Of a DNA stretch of 64,000 nt, positions 54,378 through 64,000 are shown in pieces (position 1 is the stretch's first letter; every line of letters begins with the position of its first letter). The translations under genes were made by a program, and so were the position numbers. The stretch lies in NCBI RefSeq assembly GCF_018417535.1, contig NZ_CP070977.1, forward strand, positions 3,782,001-3,846,000. The letters are read 5' to 3'. The notes beneath the pieces were generated by a model that did no database searches, was not told the DNA's origin, and saw nothing but the letters and a program-made list of their open reading frames with translations. This DNA is from Burkholderia pyrrocinia. GTDB lineage: Bacteria > Pseudomonadota > Gammaproteobacteria > Burkholderiales > Burkholderiaceae.

Positions 54378-55928
54378 ATGAATCTATTCCGAGCCCTGCT
54401 GACGGTCAGCGGCTTCACGCTGCTGTCGCGCGTGACCGGACTGGCCCGCGAGACGCTGATCGCCCGTGCGTTCGGCGCCAGTCAATACACCGACGCATTC
54501 TACGTCGCCTTCCGTATCCCGAACCTGTTGCGGCGTCTTTCTGCGGAAGGCGCGTTCTCGCAGGCGTTCGTGCCGATCCTCGCCGAGTTCAAGAACCAGC
54601 AGGGGCACGATGCGACGAAGGCGCTCGTCGACGCGATGTCGACCGTGCTTGCGTGGGCGCTTGCCGTGCTGTCGGTCCTCGGGATCGCCGGCGCGTCGTG
54701 GGTCGTGTTCGCGGTCGCGTCCGGCCTGCACACAGACGGCCAGGCGTTCCCGCTCGCGGTCGCGATGACGCAGATCATGTTCCCGTACATCGTGTTCATC
54801 TCGCTGACGACGCTCGCGTCCGGCGTGCTGAACACGTACAAGAGCTTCTCGCTGCCCGCGTTCGCGCCGGTGCTGCTCAACGTCGCGTTCATCGCCGCGG
54901 CCGTGTTCGTCGCGCCGCACCTGAAGGTGCCGGTGTTCGCGCTCGCGTGGGCCGTCATCGTGGGTGGCGTGCTGCAGTTCCTCGTGCAACTGCCGGGCCT
55001 GAAGAAGATCGACATGGTGCCGCTGATCGGACTCAATCCGCTGCGCGCACTGCGTCACCCCGGCGTGAAGCGCGTGCTCGCGAAGATGGTGCCCGCGACG
55101 TTCGCGGTGTCGGTCGCGCAGCTTTCGCTGATCATCAACACCAACATCGCGTCGCGGCTCGGGCAGGGCGCCGTGTCGTGGATCAACTACGCCGACCGCC
55201 TGATGGAATTCCCGACGGCGCTGCTCGGCGTCGCGCTCGGCACGATCCTGCTGCCGAGCCTGTCGAAGGCGCATGTCGACGCCGATTCGACCGAATATTC
55301 GGCGCTGCTCGACTGGGGGCTGCGCGTCACGTTCCTGCTCGCGGCGCCGAGCGCGCTCGCGCTGTTCTTCTTCGCGACGCCGCTGACCGCGACCCTCTTC
55401 AACTACGGCAAGTTCGACGCGCATACCGTCACGATGGTCGCGCGTGCGCTCGCGACCTACGGGATCGGCCTGGTCGGCATCATCCTGATCAAGATCCTCG
55501 CGCCGGGCTTCTATGCGAAGCAGGACATCAAGACGCCCGTGAAGATCGCGATCGGCGTGCTGATCGTCACGCAGATCTCGAACTACGTGTTCGTGCCGCT
55601 GATCGGCCACGCGGGCCTCACGCTGAGCATCGGCGTCGGCGCGTGCCTGAACTCGCTGCTGCTGTTCCTCGGGCTGCGCAAGCGCGGCATCTACCAGCCG
55701 TCGCCGGGTTGGCCGCGCTTCTTCATGCAGCTCGTCGGCGCGACGCTGGTGCTCGCGGGCGTGATGCACTGGTTCTCGATCAGCTTCGACTGGACCGGGA
55801 TGCGCGCGCAGCCGCTCGATCGCATCGTGCTGATGGCCGCGTGCCTCGTGCTGTTCGCTGCACTATATTTCGGTATGTTGTGGGTGATGGGCTTCAAATA
55901 CGCTTACTTCAGAAGGCGCGCCAAGTGA
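54378..55928 (+). CDS. murJ: Lipid II flippase MurJ
   Basis: This MOP-superfamily membrane protein moves lipid II to the periplasmic face for peptidoglycan synthesis. The 516-residue protein has 14 predicted segments, beginning MNLFRALLTVSGFTLLSRVTGLARE, then RIPNLLRRLSAEGAFSQAFVPI, which matches the E. coli protein and confirms the start. No ribosome site precedes the ATG. It is followed by a SirB1-family gene with a 4-nt overlap. Confidence 0.96.
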   Translation: MNLFRALLTVSGFTLLSRVTGLARETLIARAFGASQYTDAFYVAFRIPNLLRRLSAEGAFSQAFVPILAEFKNQQGHDATKALVDAMSTVLAWALAVLSVLGIAGASWVVFAVASGLHTDGQAFPLAVAMTQIMFPYIVFISLTTLASGVLNTYKSFSLPAFAPVLLNVAFIAAAVFVAPHLKVPVFALAWAVIVGGVLQFLVQLPGLKKIDMVPLIGLNPLRALRHPGVKRVLAKMVPATFAVSVAQLSLIINTNIASRLGQGAVSWINYADRLMEFPTALLGVALGTILLPSLSKAHVDADSTEYSALLDWGLRVTFLLAAPSALALFFFATPLTATLFNYGKFDAHTVTMVARALATYGIGLVGIILIKILAPGFYAKQDIKTPVKIAIGVLIVTQISNYVFVPLIGHAGLTLSIGVGACLNSLLLFLGLRKRGIYQPSPGWPRFFMQLVGATLVLAGVMHWFSISFDWTGMRAQPLDRIVLMAACLVLFAALYFGMLWVMGFKYAYFRRRAK

Positions 55929-56779
55929 CGACCGCAATGACCCGCGTCCTCGACTACTTCAGCACGCTCGTGGCGGACGACGACAGCCTGCCCGTCACGG
56001 AGGCCGCGTTGTCGCTGGCGCAGGACGCGTATCCCGACCTCGACCTGCAGGGCACGCTGGCCGAACTCGACATGCTGGCGGCGCGGCTGCGCCGGCGGCT
56101 TACCGACGATGCGGACCTGAAAGGCCGCGTCGCCGCGCTGAACGATTTCTTCTTCCGCGAGCTCGGCTTCGCGTGCAATCACAACGATTACTACGACCCC
56201 GATAACAGCCACCTGAACGCCGTGCTGAAGCGGCGGCGCGGGATCCCGATCTCGCTGTCGGTGCTGTACCTGGAGCTCGCCGAGCAGGTCGGCGTGCCGG
56301 CGCGCGGCGTATCGTTCCCCGGCCATTTCCTGCTGCGCGTCACGCTGCCGGACGGCGACCTGATCATCGATCCGACCAATGGCCATTCGCTGTCCGAAGC
56401 CGAGATGGTCGAGATGCTCGAGCCGTACGTCGCGCGCGCGGCCGGCGCGGTCGACAGCGCATTGCGCGCGCTGCTGCAGCCCGCGACGAGTCGCGAGATC
56501 ATCGCGCGGATGCTGCGCAACCTGAAGACGATCTATCTGCAGACGGAACGCTGGCAGCGGCTGCTCGCGGTGCAGCAGCGGCTCGTGATCCTGCTGCCCG
56601 AGCACCTCGACGAGGTGCGCGACCGCGGTTTCGCGTATGCGCGGCTCGACTACCTGCGCCCCGCGCTCGAGGATCTCGAGCAGTATCTCGGCGAGCGGCC
56701 GGAAGCGGACGACGCGACCGTCGTCGAGTCGCAGGTGACCGAATTGCGGCAGCGGATGCAGCGCGACGGCGAGGACTGA
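55925..56779 (+). CDS. SirB1/YchA family transglutaminase-like TPR protein
   Basis: The 284-residue protein joins a transglutaminase-like core (FFFRELGFACNHNDYYDPDNSHLNAVLKRRRGIPISLSVLYLELA, then FPGHFLLRV and DPTNGH) to C-terminal tetratricopeptide repeats. The catalytic Cys of true transglutaminases seems replaced, as in SirB1 relatives. A GTG start at 55925 overlaps murJ by 4 nt (GTGA) after an AGAAGG site; an in-frame ATG is at 55937. The function of the family is uncertain. Confidence 0.88.
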   Translation: MTTAMTRVLDYFSTLVADDDSLPVTEAALSLAQDAYPDLDLQGTLAELDMLAARLRRRLTDDADLKGRVAALNDFFFRELGFACNHNDYYDPDNSHLNAVLKRRRGIPISLSVLYLELAEQVGVPARGVSFPGHFLLRVTLPDGDLIIDPTNGHSLSEAEMVEMLEPYVARAAGAVDSALRALLQPATSREIIARMLRNLKTIYLQTERWQRLLAVQQRLVILLPEHLDEVRDRGFAYARLDYLRPALEDLEQYLGERPEADDATVVESQVTELRQRMQRDGED

Positions 56780-56810
56780 GCCGGCCGCGCGACTGCCGGA
56801 ACCCGGAATG

Positions 56811-56836
56811 AAACGCCCGCATCGCGGGCGTTTTTT
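56811..56836 (+). terminator. Terminator after the SirB1-family gene
   Basis: AAACGCCCGC-ATC-GCGGGCGTTT is a 10-bp stem followed by T6, 32 nt after the SirB1-family stop. Reverse reading also ends the convergent SDR gene, though its T-run is short. Confidence 0.85.
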
Positions 56837-56845
56837 CATGCGCGC

Positions 56846-57604
56846 TTACTTCGGCTGCATCCGGATCGCGCCGTCGAGGCGGATCACTTCGCCATTGAGC
56901 ATCGGATTCTCGACGATCTGGCGTACCAGCATCGCGTATTCGGCCGGTTTGCCGAGCCGCGGCGGGAACGGCACCATCGCGCCGAGCGCGTCCTGCACGT
57001 CCTGCGGCATGCCGAGCAGCATCGGCGTCTCGAACAGGCCGGGTGCGATCGTCATCACGCGGATGCCGTGGCGCGACAGGTCGCGCGCGATCGGCAGCGT
57101 CATGCCCGCGACGCCGGCCTTCGAGGCCGCGTACGCGGCCTGGCCGATCTGTCCGTCGAACGCGGCGACCGACGCGGTGCTGACGATCACGCCGCGCTCG
57201 CCTTCCGCGGTCGGCGCGCTCGCGGCCATCGCGGCGGCCGCGAGCCGGATCATGTTGAACGTGCCGACGAGGTTCACGTTGATCGTCTTCGCGAATACGT
57301 CGAGCGGATGCGCGCCGTCCTTGCCGACGGTCTTCGCGGCCGGCGCGATGCCCGCGCAGTTCACGAGGCCGCGCAGCGTGCCCGCGCGCGTCGCCGCGTC
57401 GACGGCTGCCTGCGCGTCGGCCTCGCTCGACACGTCGCACCGTACGAAGATGCCGCCCAGCTCGGTCGCGAGCGCGACGCCTGCCGCCTCGTTCAGGTCG
57501 GCGAGCACGACCTTGCCGTCTGCCTGCGCGAGCATCCGCGCCGTTCCGGCGCCGAGGCCCGATGCGCCGCCCGTGATCAGAAAGACGTTGCCGCGAATCT
57601 CCAT
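56846..57604 (-). CDS. SDR oxidoreductase, type II 3-hydroxyacyl-CoA dehydrogenase-like
   Basis: The 252-residue classical SDR resembles HSD17B10-type 3-hydroxyacyl-CoA dehydrogenases. It has [10 protein letters not shown] (11-20), Asp36 for NAD, NCAG at 82-85, and Ser145, Tyr158 and Lys162. The late [20 protein letters not shown] is typical of this subgroup. The start at 57604 has GGAGAC just upstream. Two copies of a 50-bp repeat lie immediately ahead of it. Confidence 0.9.
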   Translation of the reverse strand: MEIRGNVFLITGGASGLGAGTARMLAQADGKVVLADLNEAAGVALATELGGIFVRCDVSSEADAQAAVDAATRAGTLRGLVNCAGIAPAAKTVGKDGAHPLDVFAKTINVNLVGTFNMIRLAAAAMAASAPTAEGERGVIVSTASVAAFDGQIGQAAYAASKAGVAGMTLPIARDLSRHGIRVMTIAPGLFETPMLLGMPQDVQDALGAMVPFPPRLGKPAEYAMLVRQIVENPMLNGEVIRLDGAIRMQPK

Positions 57605-57617
57605 GACTGTCTCCTTT

Positions 57618-57716
57618 GTCGACCGCCCTTGGCGCTTCAGCGCTTAGGGAGGTCCCATGCAAAAGCGGTCGACCGCCCTTGGCGCTTCAGCGCTTGGGGA
57701 GGTTCCATGCAAAGCG
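57618..57716. repeat. 50-bp tandem direct repeat, two copies, upstream of the SDR gene
   Basis: Copy 1 (57618-57667, 50 nt) and copy 2 (57668-57716, 49 nt) start GTCGACCGCCCTTGGCGCTT and differ by two substitutions and one missing A. Each holds an imperfect palindrome centred on GCGCT-TC-AGCGC, flanked by CCGCCC and GGGAGG. The first copy ends at the ribosome site of the SDR gene. Confidence 0.92.
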
Positions 57717-57850
57717 GTTGTGCTGTCCGATGCGAAGCGATCGGTTCAAAAGCCGTGCGCCGGTTGGCGGGCGCATGCATTCGACCGATTGTACGGGGCG
57801 CCATTGCGCGGCGGCGAGACAAGAACGATCGTGCGAATCTCGGTCGGGCG

Positions 57851-57879
57851 AAAAAAAAAGCCGCCCGGACAGGGCGGCT
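57851..57879 (-). terminator. adk terminator
   Basis: On the minus strand the stem AGCCGCCC/GGGCGGCT (57879-57859) lies 21 nt after the adk stop and is followed by T9. Confidence 0.85.
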
Positions 57880-57899
57880 CGCGGTGCGCGACGCAGTGC

Positions 57900-58712
<813 letters not shown>

Positions 58713-58770
58713 TCAAGCGAGGACGCGCTGGTCGCGGACGGCTCGCACAATCGCCTGATTATGCCACGGG

Positions 58771-59562
58771 TTATTTTGAACCCGGCTGAAAAAGGGCCTG
58801 CACGCGCGCGAGATCGGCCGGCGTGTCGATGCCGGCTTCGGGCGCGGACTCGGTGATCAGCACTGCGATGCGCTCGCCGTGCCAGAGCGCGCGCAGCTGT
58901 TCGAGCTGCTCGGCCTGTTCGATCGGCGCCTGCGCGAGCGACGGATACGTGCGCAGGAAACGCGCGCGATATGCATAGAGGCCGATGTGCCGGTAGACCG
59001 GAAATGCAGGGGCCGGCATCGCCGCGACGTCCGGCCAGTGCGGCTGGTACGCATCGCGGCTCCACGGAATCGGCGCGCGCGAGAAGTACAGCGCGACGCT
59101 CTGCGCGTCGAGCGCGACCTTCACGACGTTCGGGTTGAACACGTCGGCCGCGTCGTGGATCGGGTGGGCCGCGGTCGCGATCGCGCAGGCCGGATGCGCG
59201 GCCAGGTGCGACGCTACGTCGCGCACGAGCACGGGGTCGATCAGCGGCTCGTCGCCCTGCACGTTGACGACGACGGTGTCGTCGCTCCACCCGAACGTCG
59301 CCGCGACTTCCGCGAGGCGGTCGGTGCCGGACGGATGATCGGCACGCGTCAGCACCGCTTCGAAGCCGTGATCGCGCGCCGCATCGAGCACGCTCTGCGC
59401 GTCGGAGGCGACGAGCACCTGCTGCGCGCCTGCTTCGCGCGCGCGCTCGGCGACGCGCACGACCATCGGCTTGCCGCCGAGATCGGCGAGCGGCTTGTTC
59501 GGGAGGCGCGTCGACGCGAGCCGGGCGGGAATGACGGCGATGAAGGGTTGCGGGTGAGTCAT
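58771..59562 (-). CDS. kdsB: 3-deoxy-manno-octulosonate cytidylyltransferase
   Basis: This enzyme makes CMP-Kdo for lipopolysaccharide inner core. The 263-residue protein starts [19 protein letters not shown] and has ATDAQS-like [30 protein letters not shown] and [10 protein letters not shown]. It lies just after the Trm112-like and lpxK genes, also for LPS, on the same strand. Confidence 0.97.
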   Translation of the reverse strand: MTHPQPFIAVIPARLASTRLPNKPLADLGGKPMVVRVAERAREAGAQQVLVASDAQSVLDAARDHGFEAVLTRADHPSGTDRLAEVAATFGWSDDTVVVNVQGDEPLIDPVLVRDVASHLAAHPACAIATAAHPIHDAADVFNPNVVKVALDAQSVALYFSRAPIPWSRDAYQPHWPDVAAMPAPAFPVYRHIGLYAYRARFLRTYPSLAQAPIEQAEQLEQLRALWHGERIAVLITESAPEAGIDTPADLARVQALFQPGSK

Positions 59563-59686
59563 CGGGGGAGCGGTGAGAAGGACGGGGCGGGTGGCGTGTC
59601 CGGAGCCGGTCGCCCGGCGGCGTTCGGCGACCCGGCCGGGGCCGGGTCGCCTTCGAATCGTTGCGCCGCTCGAGCGGCCTGGCGGC

Positions 59687-59881
59687 TTAGCGGCCGGCCG
59701 GGTCGACCGGCGTGCCTTCGACGGTCTGGCGCGCTTCGTCGACGAGCATCACGGGGATGCCGTCGCGGATCGGGTAGGCGAGCTTGTCCGCGTTGCAGAT
59801 CAGCTCCTGCGCGGCACGGTCATAGTGGAGCGGGCCTTTGCAGATAGGGCACACAAGGATTTCAAGCAGGCGAGCGTCCAC
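59687..59881 (-). CDS. Trm112-like (YcaR/UPF0434) zinc-ribbon protein
   Basis: The 64-residue protein has [13 protein letters not shown] near its start (Cys11 and Cys14) and [14 protein letters not shown] near its end. Only one CXXC pair is seen, as in many bacterial members. The GTG at 59881 follows GGAG and overlaps lpxK by 20 nt; an earlier ATG is at 59905. It commonly lies between lpxK and kdsB. Its role in bacteria is unclear. Confidence 0.85.
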   Translation of the reverse strand: MDARLLEILVCPICKGPLHYDRAAQELICNADKLAYPIRDGIPVMLVDEARQTVEGTPVDPAGR

Positions 59882-60890
59882 GGAGTTTCTCCACAACGAG
59901 GGCAATGAGGCGAGGGTCGAGCGCGGCTTCGACGGGGACGACCCAGAGTCGAGCGTCGCGCCAGGAAGCGCCCAATTTTACTGCATCCTTCTCGGTGATC
60001 AGGATCGCATCGACGGCGTCGTCGACGAACGGATTGTCGGCGAACGCGTAGTGGTCGGGCAGCGCGCGCGTCGCCGGCGCGAGGCCGGCCGCGCGCAGCG
60101 TCGCAAAAAAGCGTTCCGGCGCGCCGATGCCGGCCGCGGCGAGCACGCGCTCGTGCGCGAACTGCGACAGCGGGCGGCGCAGCGCGGGCTGGTCGAGGTG
60201 CCACGCGGCGCCCGGCGCAAGCGCGAGCGCGTAGGTGTCGGGCCACGGCGGCAGCGCGCCGCTGTACGGATCGTTGACGAGCGTGGCGTCGCGGTGCCGC
60301 GACAGCGGCTCGCGCAGCGGGCCGGCCGGCAGCAGGAAGCCGTTGCCGCCGAGCCGGTGGTCGAACACGACGAGCTCGACCGTGCGCGCGAGGCGGTAGT
60401 GCTGCAGGCCGTCGTCGCTGACGATCACGTCGACGTCCGGATGCGCGGCGCGCAGCGCCTGCGCGGCCGCGACGCGGTCGGGGCACACCCAGACGGGCGC
60501 GCCGGTGCGGCGCGCGATCAAGAGCGGTTCGTCGCCGGCCGCGCCCGCGCGCGACGCGGGCGTGACGGCGGTCGGCGCTTTCACGTTCGCGCCGTAGCCG
60601 CGCGACACGACGCCGGGCGTGAAGCCGGCCGCGCGCAACGCGTCGACGAGCGCGATCACGGTCGGCGTCTTGCCGGTGCCGCCGACGGTCACGTTGCCGA
60701 CCACGACGACGGGCACGCCGACGTCGACCGGCTTCTTCCAGCCCTGCGCATAAGCGGTGCGCCGCAGCGCCGCGCACAGGCCGAACACGCATGCGAACGG
60801 CGTGAGCGCCCACGCGAGCGCGCCGCGCCTCTGCCATTCGCGTGTCAGGCGCGTTTCGAGCCGGGCGAGCGGGCCGCCGGGCGCGCTCAT
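59862..60890 (-). CDS. lpxK: Tetraacyldisaccharide 4'-kinase
   Basis: This inner-membrane kinase phosphorylates the 4' position to give lipid IVA. The 342-residue protein has a membrane-anchoring hydrophobic stretch around 23-42, the P-loop [12 protein letters not shown] (65-76), VVSRGYG, and [12 protein letters not shown] chose the ATG at 60890. It heads lpxK-Trm112-kdsB on the minus strand. Confidence 0.96.
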   Translation of the reverse strand: MSAPGGPLARLETRLTREWQRRGALAWALTPFACVFGLCAALRRTAYAQGWKKPVDVGVPVVVVGNVTVGGTGKTPTVIALVDALRAAGFTPGVVSRGYGANVKAPTAVTPASRAGAAGDEPLLIARRTGAPVWVCPDRVAAAQALRAAHPDVDVIVSDDGLQHYRLARTVELVVFDHRLGGNGFLLPAGPLREPLSRHRDATLVNDPYSGALPPWPDTYALALAPGAAWHLDQPALRRPLSQFAHERVLAAAGIGAPERFFATLRAAGLAPATRALPDHYAFADNPFVDDAVDAILITEKDAVKLGASWRDARLWVVPVEAALDPRLIALVVEKLRGRSPA

Positions 60891-61340
60891 CGGGCCGGGC
60901 GCGGCGCGTCGTGCGCCGCGGCGTGGGACGGATTCGTCAAGGCGGGTTCTCCGTTGGGCGGCGCATGCCGCGGGGTCTGCGGAAGGCGGCACTCTAGCGC
61001 GCCGCATGCGGACGCGGCAAGCGCGACCGGCCGACGCAGCCCGCGGGGCCGGATCGCAAAGGGCTGTGGATAACTATGTGAAGAACTCCCCGGTCGATGG
61101 CCTCAAACGCCCGCCGGGCGGGCATCGAATCGGATGAGAATCATTCCGAAAGGTTTAAAAAACTATAAAAATCAATGCGTTATAGCGAATCGTCTGGTTT
61201 TTTTCGCGGTTTTAAAGCGTTTCACGCGGACGATTGCCAAAGTGTGGACACCTTCTGCGCGTCGCGATGCATGCGGTCGGCGCTGGACGCCGCGCGCGTG
61301 TCGGACTATCGTGTCGCCGCCAGCATTCATCCGACCGTCC
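60891..61340. other. Divergent region between lpxK and xseA
   Basis: No gene is seen. It contains a Fur-like core (61134-61145) and an AT-rich patch (about 61148-61215) that stands out from the GC-rich surroundings. Both divergent promoters should be here. Confidence 0.5.
61130..61148. promoter_or_regulatory. Fur-box-like sequence
   Basis: ATGAGAATCATT (61134-61145) matches all 12 central bases of the common Fur box, but the flanks do not, so the match is 12 of 19. No iron gene lies next to it. Confidence 0.4.
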
Positions 61341-62723
61341 ATGCCTTCCGACTCCCCTTTTGCCGCACCGGGCGCGACCCGCGGCGGCGACGAAGTGATT
61401 CCCGTTTCGGCGCTCAATCGCGCGATTTCGACGATGCTCGAGCGCTCGTTTCCGCTGCTGTGGATTTCGGGCGAAGTGTCGAATTTCACGCGCGCCGCGA
61501 GCGGCCACTGGTATTTCTCGATCAAGGACCAGCAGGCGCAGATGCGCTGCGTGATGTTCCGCGGCCGTGCGCAATACGCGGAATTCACGCCGCGCGAAGG
61601 CGACCGGATCGAGGTGCGCGCGGTCGTCACGATGTACGAGCCGCGCGGCGAAGTGCAGCTCAACGTCGAGGCCGTGCGGCGCACCGGGCAGGGGCGCCTG
61701 TACGAAGCGTTCCTGCGGCTGAAGGCGCAGCTCGAGAGCGAGGGCCTCTTCGCGCCCGAGCGCAAGCGGCCGCTGCCGGCCCACCCGCGCGCGATCGGCA
61801 TCGTCACGTCGCTGCAGGCCGCCGCGTTGCGCGACGTGCTGACCACACTCGCGCGCCGCGCGCCGCACATTCCGGTGATCGTCTATCCGGCGCCCGTGCA
61901 GGGTGCCGGTTCCGCCGAAAAGCTCGTCGCGGCCGTCGAGGCCGCGAATGTGCGTCGCGAGGTCGACGTGCTGCTGGTGTGCCGCGGCGGCGGCTCGATC
62001 GAGGATCTGTGGTCGTTCAACGACGAAGCGCTGGCGCGCGCGATCGCGGCGAGCGAGCTGCCGGTCGTCAGCGGCGTCGGGCACGAAACCGATTTCACGA
62101 TCGCGGACTTCGCGGCCGACGTGCGCGCGCCGACGCCGACCGGCGCGGCCGAACTCGCGAGCCCGCAGCGCGCGCTGCTGCTGCGCGAGGTCGGCGAGCG
62201 CCAGCGTGCGCTCGCGCGCGGCATGGAGCGCCGGCTCGAACAGCGCGCGCAGCAGCTCGACTGGCTTGCGCGCCGGCTCGTGAGCCCCGCCGAGCGGCTG
62301 CAGCGGCAGCGCACGCACGTCGAGCAGCTCGCGGTGCGGCTCGCGTCGGCGGCGTCGCGGCCGGTACGCGATGCACGCGCGCGTTTCGCGCTCGCGCAGT
62401 TGCGCTGGCAGCGCGCGCGGCCCGATCCGTCACAAGCACGCCAGGTGCTCGCGGGGCTGTCGCAACGTCTTGCGGTTGCATTGCAGCGCCGTCACGAACG
62501 CGACACGGCACGTGTGTCAGCCTGTGCGGCACGGCTCGAGGTGCTGAGCCCGCAGCGCACGCTCGAGCGCGGCTATGCGGCGCTCATCGATGCGCAGACG
62601 GGCCGCGCGGTGCGCGCGCCGAACGCGCTGAAGCCGCAGCGTCGCCTGACCGTGCATCTTGCCGACGGCTCGGCCGACGTAACGCTTGCCGACGTGCAGC
62701 CGCGCCTCACCGATACGATCTGA
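61341..62723 (+). CDS. xseA: Exodeoxyribonuclease VII large subunit
   Basis: This subunit, with XseB, degrades single-stranded DNA. The 460-residue protein has an OB-fold start ([24 protein letters not shown]) and the catalytic core [31 protein letters not shown] and [15 protein letters not shown], then a long coiled helix region. The ATG at 61341 gives the usual start. XseB is not in the window. Confidence 0.96.
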   Translation: MPSDSPFAAPGATRGGDEVIPVSALNRAISTMLERSFPLLWISGEVSNFTRAASGHWYFSIKDQQAQMRCVMFRGRAQYAEFTPREGDRIEVRAVVTMYEPRGEVQLNVEAVRRTGQGRLYEAFLRLKAQLESEGLFAPERKRPLPAHPRAIGIVTSLQAAALRDVLTTLARRAPHIPVIVYPAPVQGAGSAEKLVAAVEAANVRREVDVLLVCRGGGSIEDLWSFNDEALARAIAASELPVVSGVGHETDFTIADFAADVRAPTPTGAAELASPQRALLLREVGERQRALARGMERRLEQRAQQLDWLARRLVSPAERLQRQRTHVEQLAVRLASAASRPVRDARARFALAQLRWQRARPDPSQARQVLAGLSQRLAVALQRRHERDTARVSACAARLEVLSPQRTLERGYAALIDAQTGRAVRAPNALKPQRRLTVHLADGSADVTLADVQPRLTDTI

Positions 62724-62863
62724 CGTTAACCGGCGCAAGCGAAGCGACGGGTCGAAACGAGTATCCTGCGGACGGGAACGGATGCTGCGCGTCGCCGGCT
62801 CGTCCTGCCGGACGTTGCGCAAACATCGCTTTTCCGCATACCGCGGATAAATGGCCCGTGAGT

Positions 62864-62892
62864 TTGCGGGGTTATTCGTCCTCGCCTACAAT
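62864..62892 (+). promoter_or_regulatory. sodB promoter
   Basis: TTGCGG (62864-62869), a 17-nt spacer and TACAAT (62887-62892). Transcription would start near 62899, with a leader of about 50 nt and an AAGGAA site before the ATG. Confidence 0.6.
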
Positions 62893-62949
62893 CGGACGCT
62901 CGGCAGCATTCAACACAAGCCCCCCTACATACTCAACGAAGGAATCGCC

Positions 62950-63528
62950 ATGGCTCATACGCTCCCGCCGCTCCCGTACGCTGAAGACGCACTCGCGCCG
63001 ACCATCTCGCTCGAGACGATCCAGTACCACTACGGCAAGCACCATCAGGCTTATGTGACGAACCTGAACAATCTGATCCCGGGCACGGAATTCGAAACCC
63101 TGTCGCTGGAAGAGATCGTGAAGAAGTCGTCGGGCGGCATCTTCAACAACGCCGCGCAAATCTGGAACCACACGTTCTTCTGGAACAGCCTGTCGCCGAA
63201 CGGTGGCGGCGCACCGACGGGCGCGCTGGGCGATGCGATCAACGCGAAGTGGGGTTCGTACGACGCATTCAAGGAAGCGTTCACGAAGGCTGCAGTCGGC
63301 ACGTTCGGTTCGGGCTGGGCATGGCTGGTGAAGAAGGCTGACGGTTCGCTCGACATCGTGTCGACGAGCAACGCAGCGACGCCGCTGACGACCGCCGACA
63401 AGGCACTGCTGACGATCGACGTGTGGGAACACGCGTACTACATCGACTACCGCAACGCACGTCCGAAGTTCGTCGAAGCGTTCTGGAACATCGTGAACTG
63501 GGACTTCGCAGCGAAGAACTTCGCGTAA
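62950..63528 (+). CDS. sodB: Superoxide dismutase, iron type
   Basis: This enzyme converts superoxide to oxygen and hydrogen peroxide. The 192-residue protein has metal ligands His27, His74, Asp157 and His161 in [20 protein letters not shown] and DVWEHAYY. Gln70 in NNAAQIWNH is the Fe-SOD marker. The start is ATG 62950, with a strong promoter and terminator. Confidence 0.97.
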   Translation: MAHTLPPLPYAEDALAPTISLETIQYHYGKHHQAYVTNLNNLIPGTEFETLSLEEIVKKSSGGIFNNAAQIWNHTFFWNSLSPNGGGAPTGALGDAINAKWGSYDAFKEAFTKAAVGTFGSGWAWLVKKADGSLDIVSTSNAATPLTTADKALLTIDVWEHAYYIDYRNARPKFVEAFWNIVNWDFAAKNFA

Positions 63529-63568
63529 GGTCCGGCGCCTGCGCGCCGCTATGGCGCGCGGTACCCAG

Positions 63569-63596
63569 AAAAAGCCCTCGAAACGAGGGCTTTTTT
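63569..63596 (+). terminator. Terminator after sodB
   Basis: AAGCCCTCG-AAA-CGAGGGCTT is a 9-bp stem followed by a T-run, 40 nt after the sodB stop. The reverse also has a T-run, so it may serve the convergent chrA gene too. Confidence 0.85.
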
Positions 63597-63632
63597 GCTT
63601 TTGTCCGGCAGGATCGTGCCGTTCTTGCCGGA

Positions 63633-64000
63633 TCAGGCGACCAGGCCGAGCACCCAGCCGAGCGCAGCGCTCGCGATCACGACGGCCCACGGCGGCACGC
63701 GCCAGAACACGAGCGCGACGAATGCGACGAGCGCGGCGGCCAGGTCGTGCGGCGCCACGATCGTGTCGGTCCAGACCGGGTGATAGAGCGCGGCGAGCAG
63801 CAGCCCGACGACGGCCGCGTTCACGCCCGCGAGCGCGGCCTGCATGCGCGTGCTGCGGCGCAGGTTCTCCCAGAATGGCGCGGTGCCGCCGACGAGCAGG
63901 AACGACGGCGCGAAGATCGAGACGAGCGCGATTGCGCCGCCGAGCCAGCCGTTCGGCGCATCGCGCAGCGAAGCGCCGAGGAATGCCGCGAACGTGAACA
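63633..64000 (-). CDS. Chromate transporter (ChrA family), C-terminal part
   Basis: Only the last 122 residues are in the window; the gene runs off the right edge. They read FTFAAFLGASLRDAPNG, then a hydrophobic segment, APFWENLRRSTRMQAALAGVNAAVVGLLLAALYHPVW and two final hydrophobic segments. This matches the CHR domain of chromate efflux proteins. The gene has no start here. Confidence 0.85.
   Translation of the reverse strand, partial: FTFAAFLGASLRDAPNGWLGGAIALVSIFAPSFLLVGGTAPFWENLRRSTRMQAALAGVNAAVVGLLLAALYHPVWTDTIVAPHDLAAALVAFVALVFWRVPPWAVVIASAALGWVLGLVA

Overview
The window reads as a stretch of the main chromosome of a Burkholderia, most likely the B. cepacia complex. That placement is an inference from very high GC with G/C at third codon positions, a zur-znu operon, a kynBUA/kynR locus, a polyol ABC-transporter locus, and a dense housekeeping block (argF, rpsT, murJ, adk, kdsB, lpxK, xseA, sodB). 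Genes are tightly packed and intact. I saw no frameshifts, insertion sequences, prophage, CRISPR array, rRNA or tRNA.

Region by region: (1) 1-2574, minus strand: zur-znuA-znuC-znuB, a Zn-type metal uptake operon with its own Zur-like palindrome. (2) 2788-18793: a polyol catabolism island. A plus-strand operon encodes an SDR polyol dehydrogenase, a PfkB sugar kinase, a GatZ/KbaZ-family (PF08013) enzyme, and an ABC importer (binding protein, two permeases, ATPase) with an embedded HAD phosphatase. A minus-strand operon encodes D-arabinitol dehydrogenase, xylulokinase and a SorC-type regulator. Between them lie a LysR gene and a divergent serine hydrolase/MFS pair. Both polyol operons start from a TTGAC-type -35 followed 17 nt later by the same 12-7-12 operator, which suggests joint control, probably by the SorC regulator. 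(3) 18884-25606: a LysR regulator divergent from benzoylformate decarboxylase, an aldehyde dehydrogenase, a ketopantoate-reductase-family enzyme and an AAHS-type aromatic-acid transporter, which looks like a mandelate/benzoylformate degradation module. (4) 25628-29215: tryptophan-to-anthranilate genes kynA, kynU, kynB with divergent Lrp-type kynR. (5) 29202-34559: flavin reductase, a multi-histidine membrane protein translationally coupled to a selenium-binding-protein/methanethiol-oxidase homologue, msrA and a DUF72 protein. (6) 34583-49007: cfa, pdxH, tcdA, a thioredoxin-TPR protein, pirin, an EamA exporter, amiC-tsaE, queG-ogt-xerD, an acyl-CoA synthetase, ybaK, plsY and yajQ. (7) 49145-64000: murB, an autoregulated arsR with an AHSA1-GST fusion, argF, a DUF3579 gene, rpsT, murJ, a SirB1-family protein, a 3-hydroxyacyl-CoA-dehydrogenase-like SDR, adk, kdsB, a Trm112-like protein, lpxK, xseA, sodB and the end of chrA.

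The signals most worth follow-up are the shared polyol operator; the likely epimerase (not aldolase) role of the PF08013 protein; a possible D-mandelate dehydrogenase from the PanE family; the His-rich tail on ZnuC with a ZnuA that lacks the usual His loop; the His-studded membrane protein coupled to the methanethiol oxidase homologue; the AHSA1-GST fusion behind a perfect ArsR operator; a group of -10 hexamers placed exactly where they would give leaderless mRNAs; and a 50-bp tandem repeat upstream of an SDR gene.
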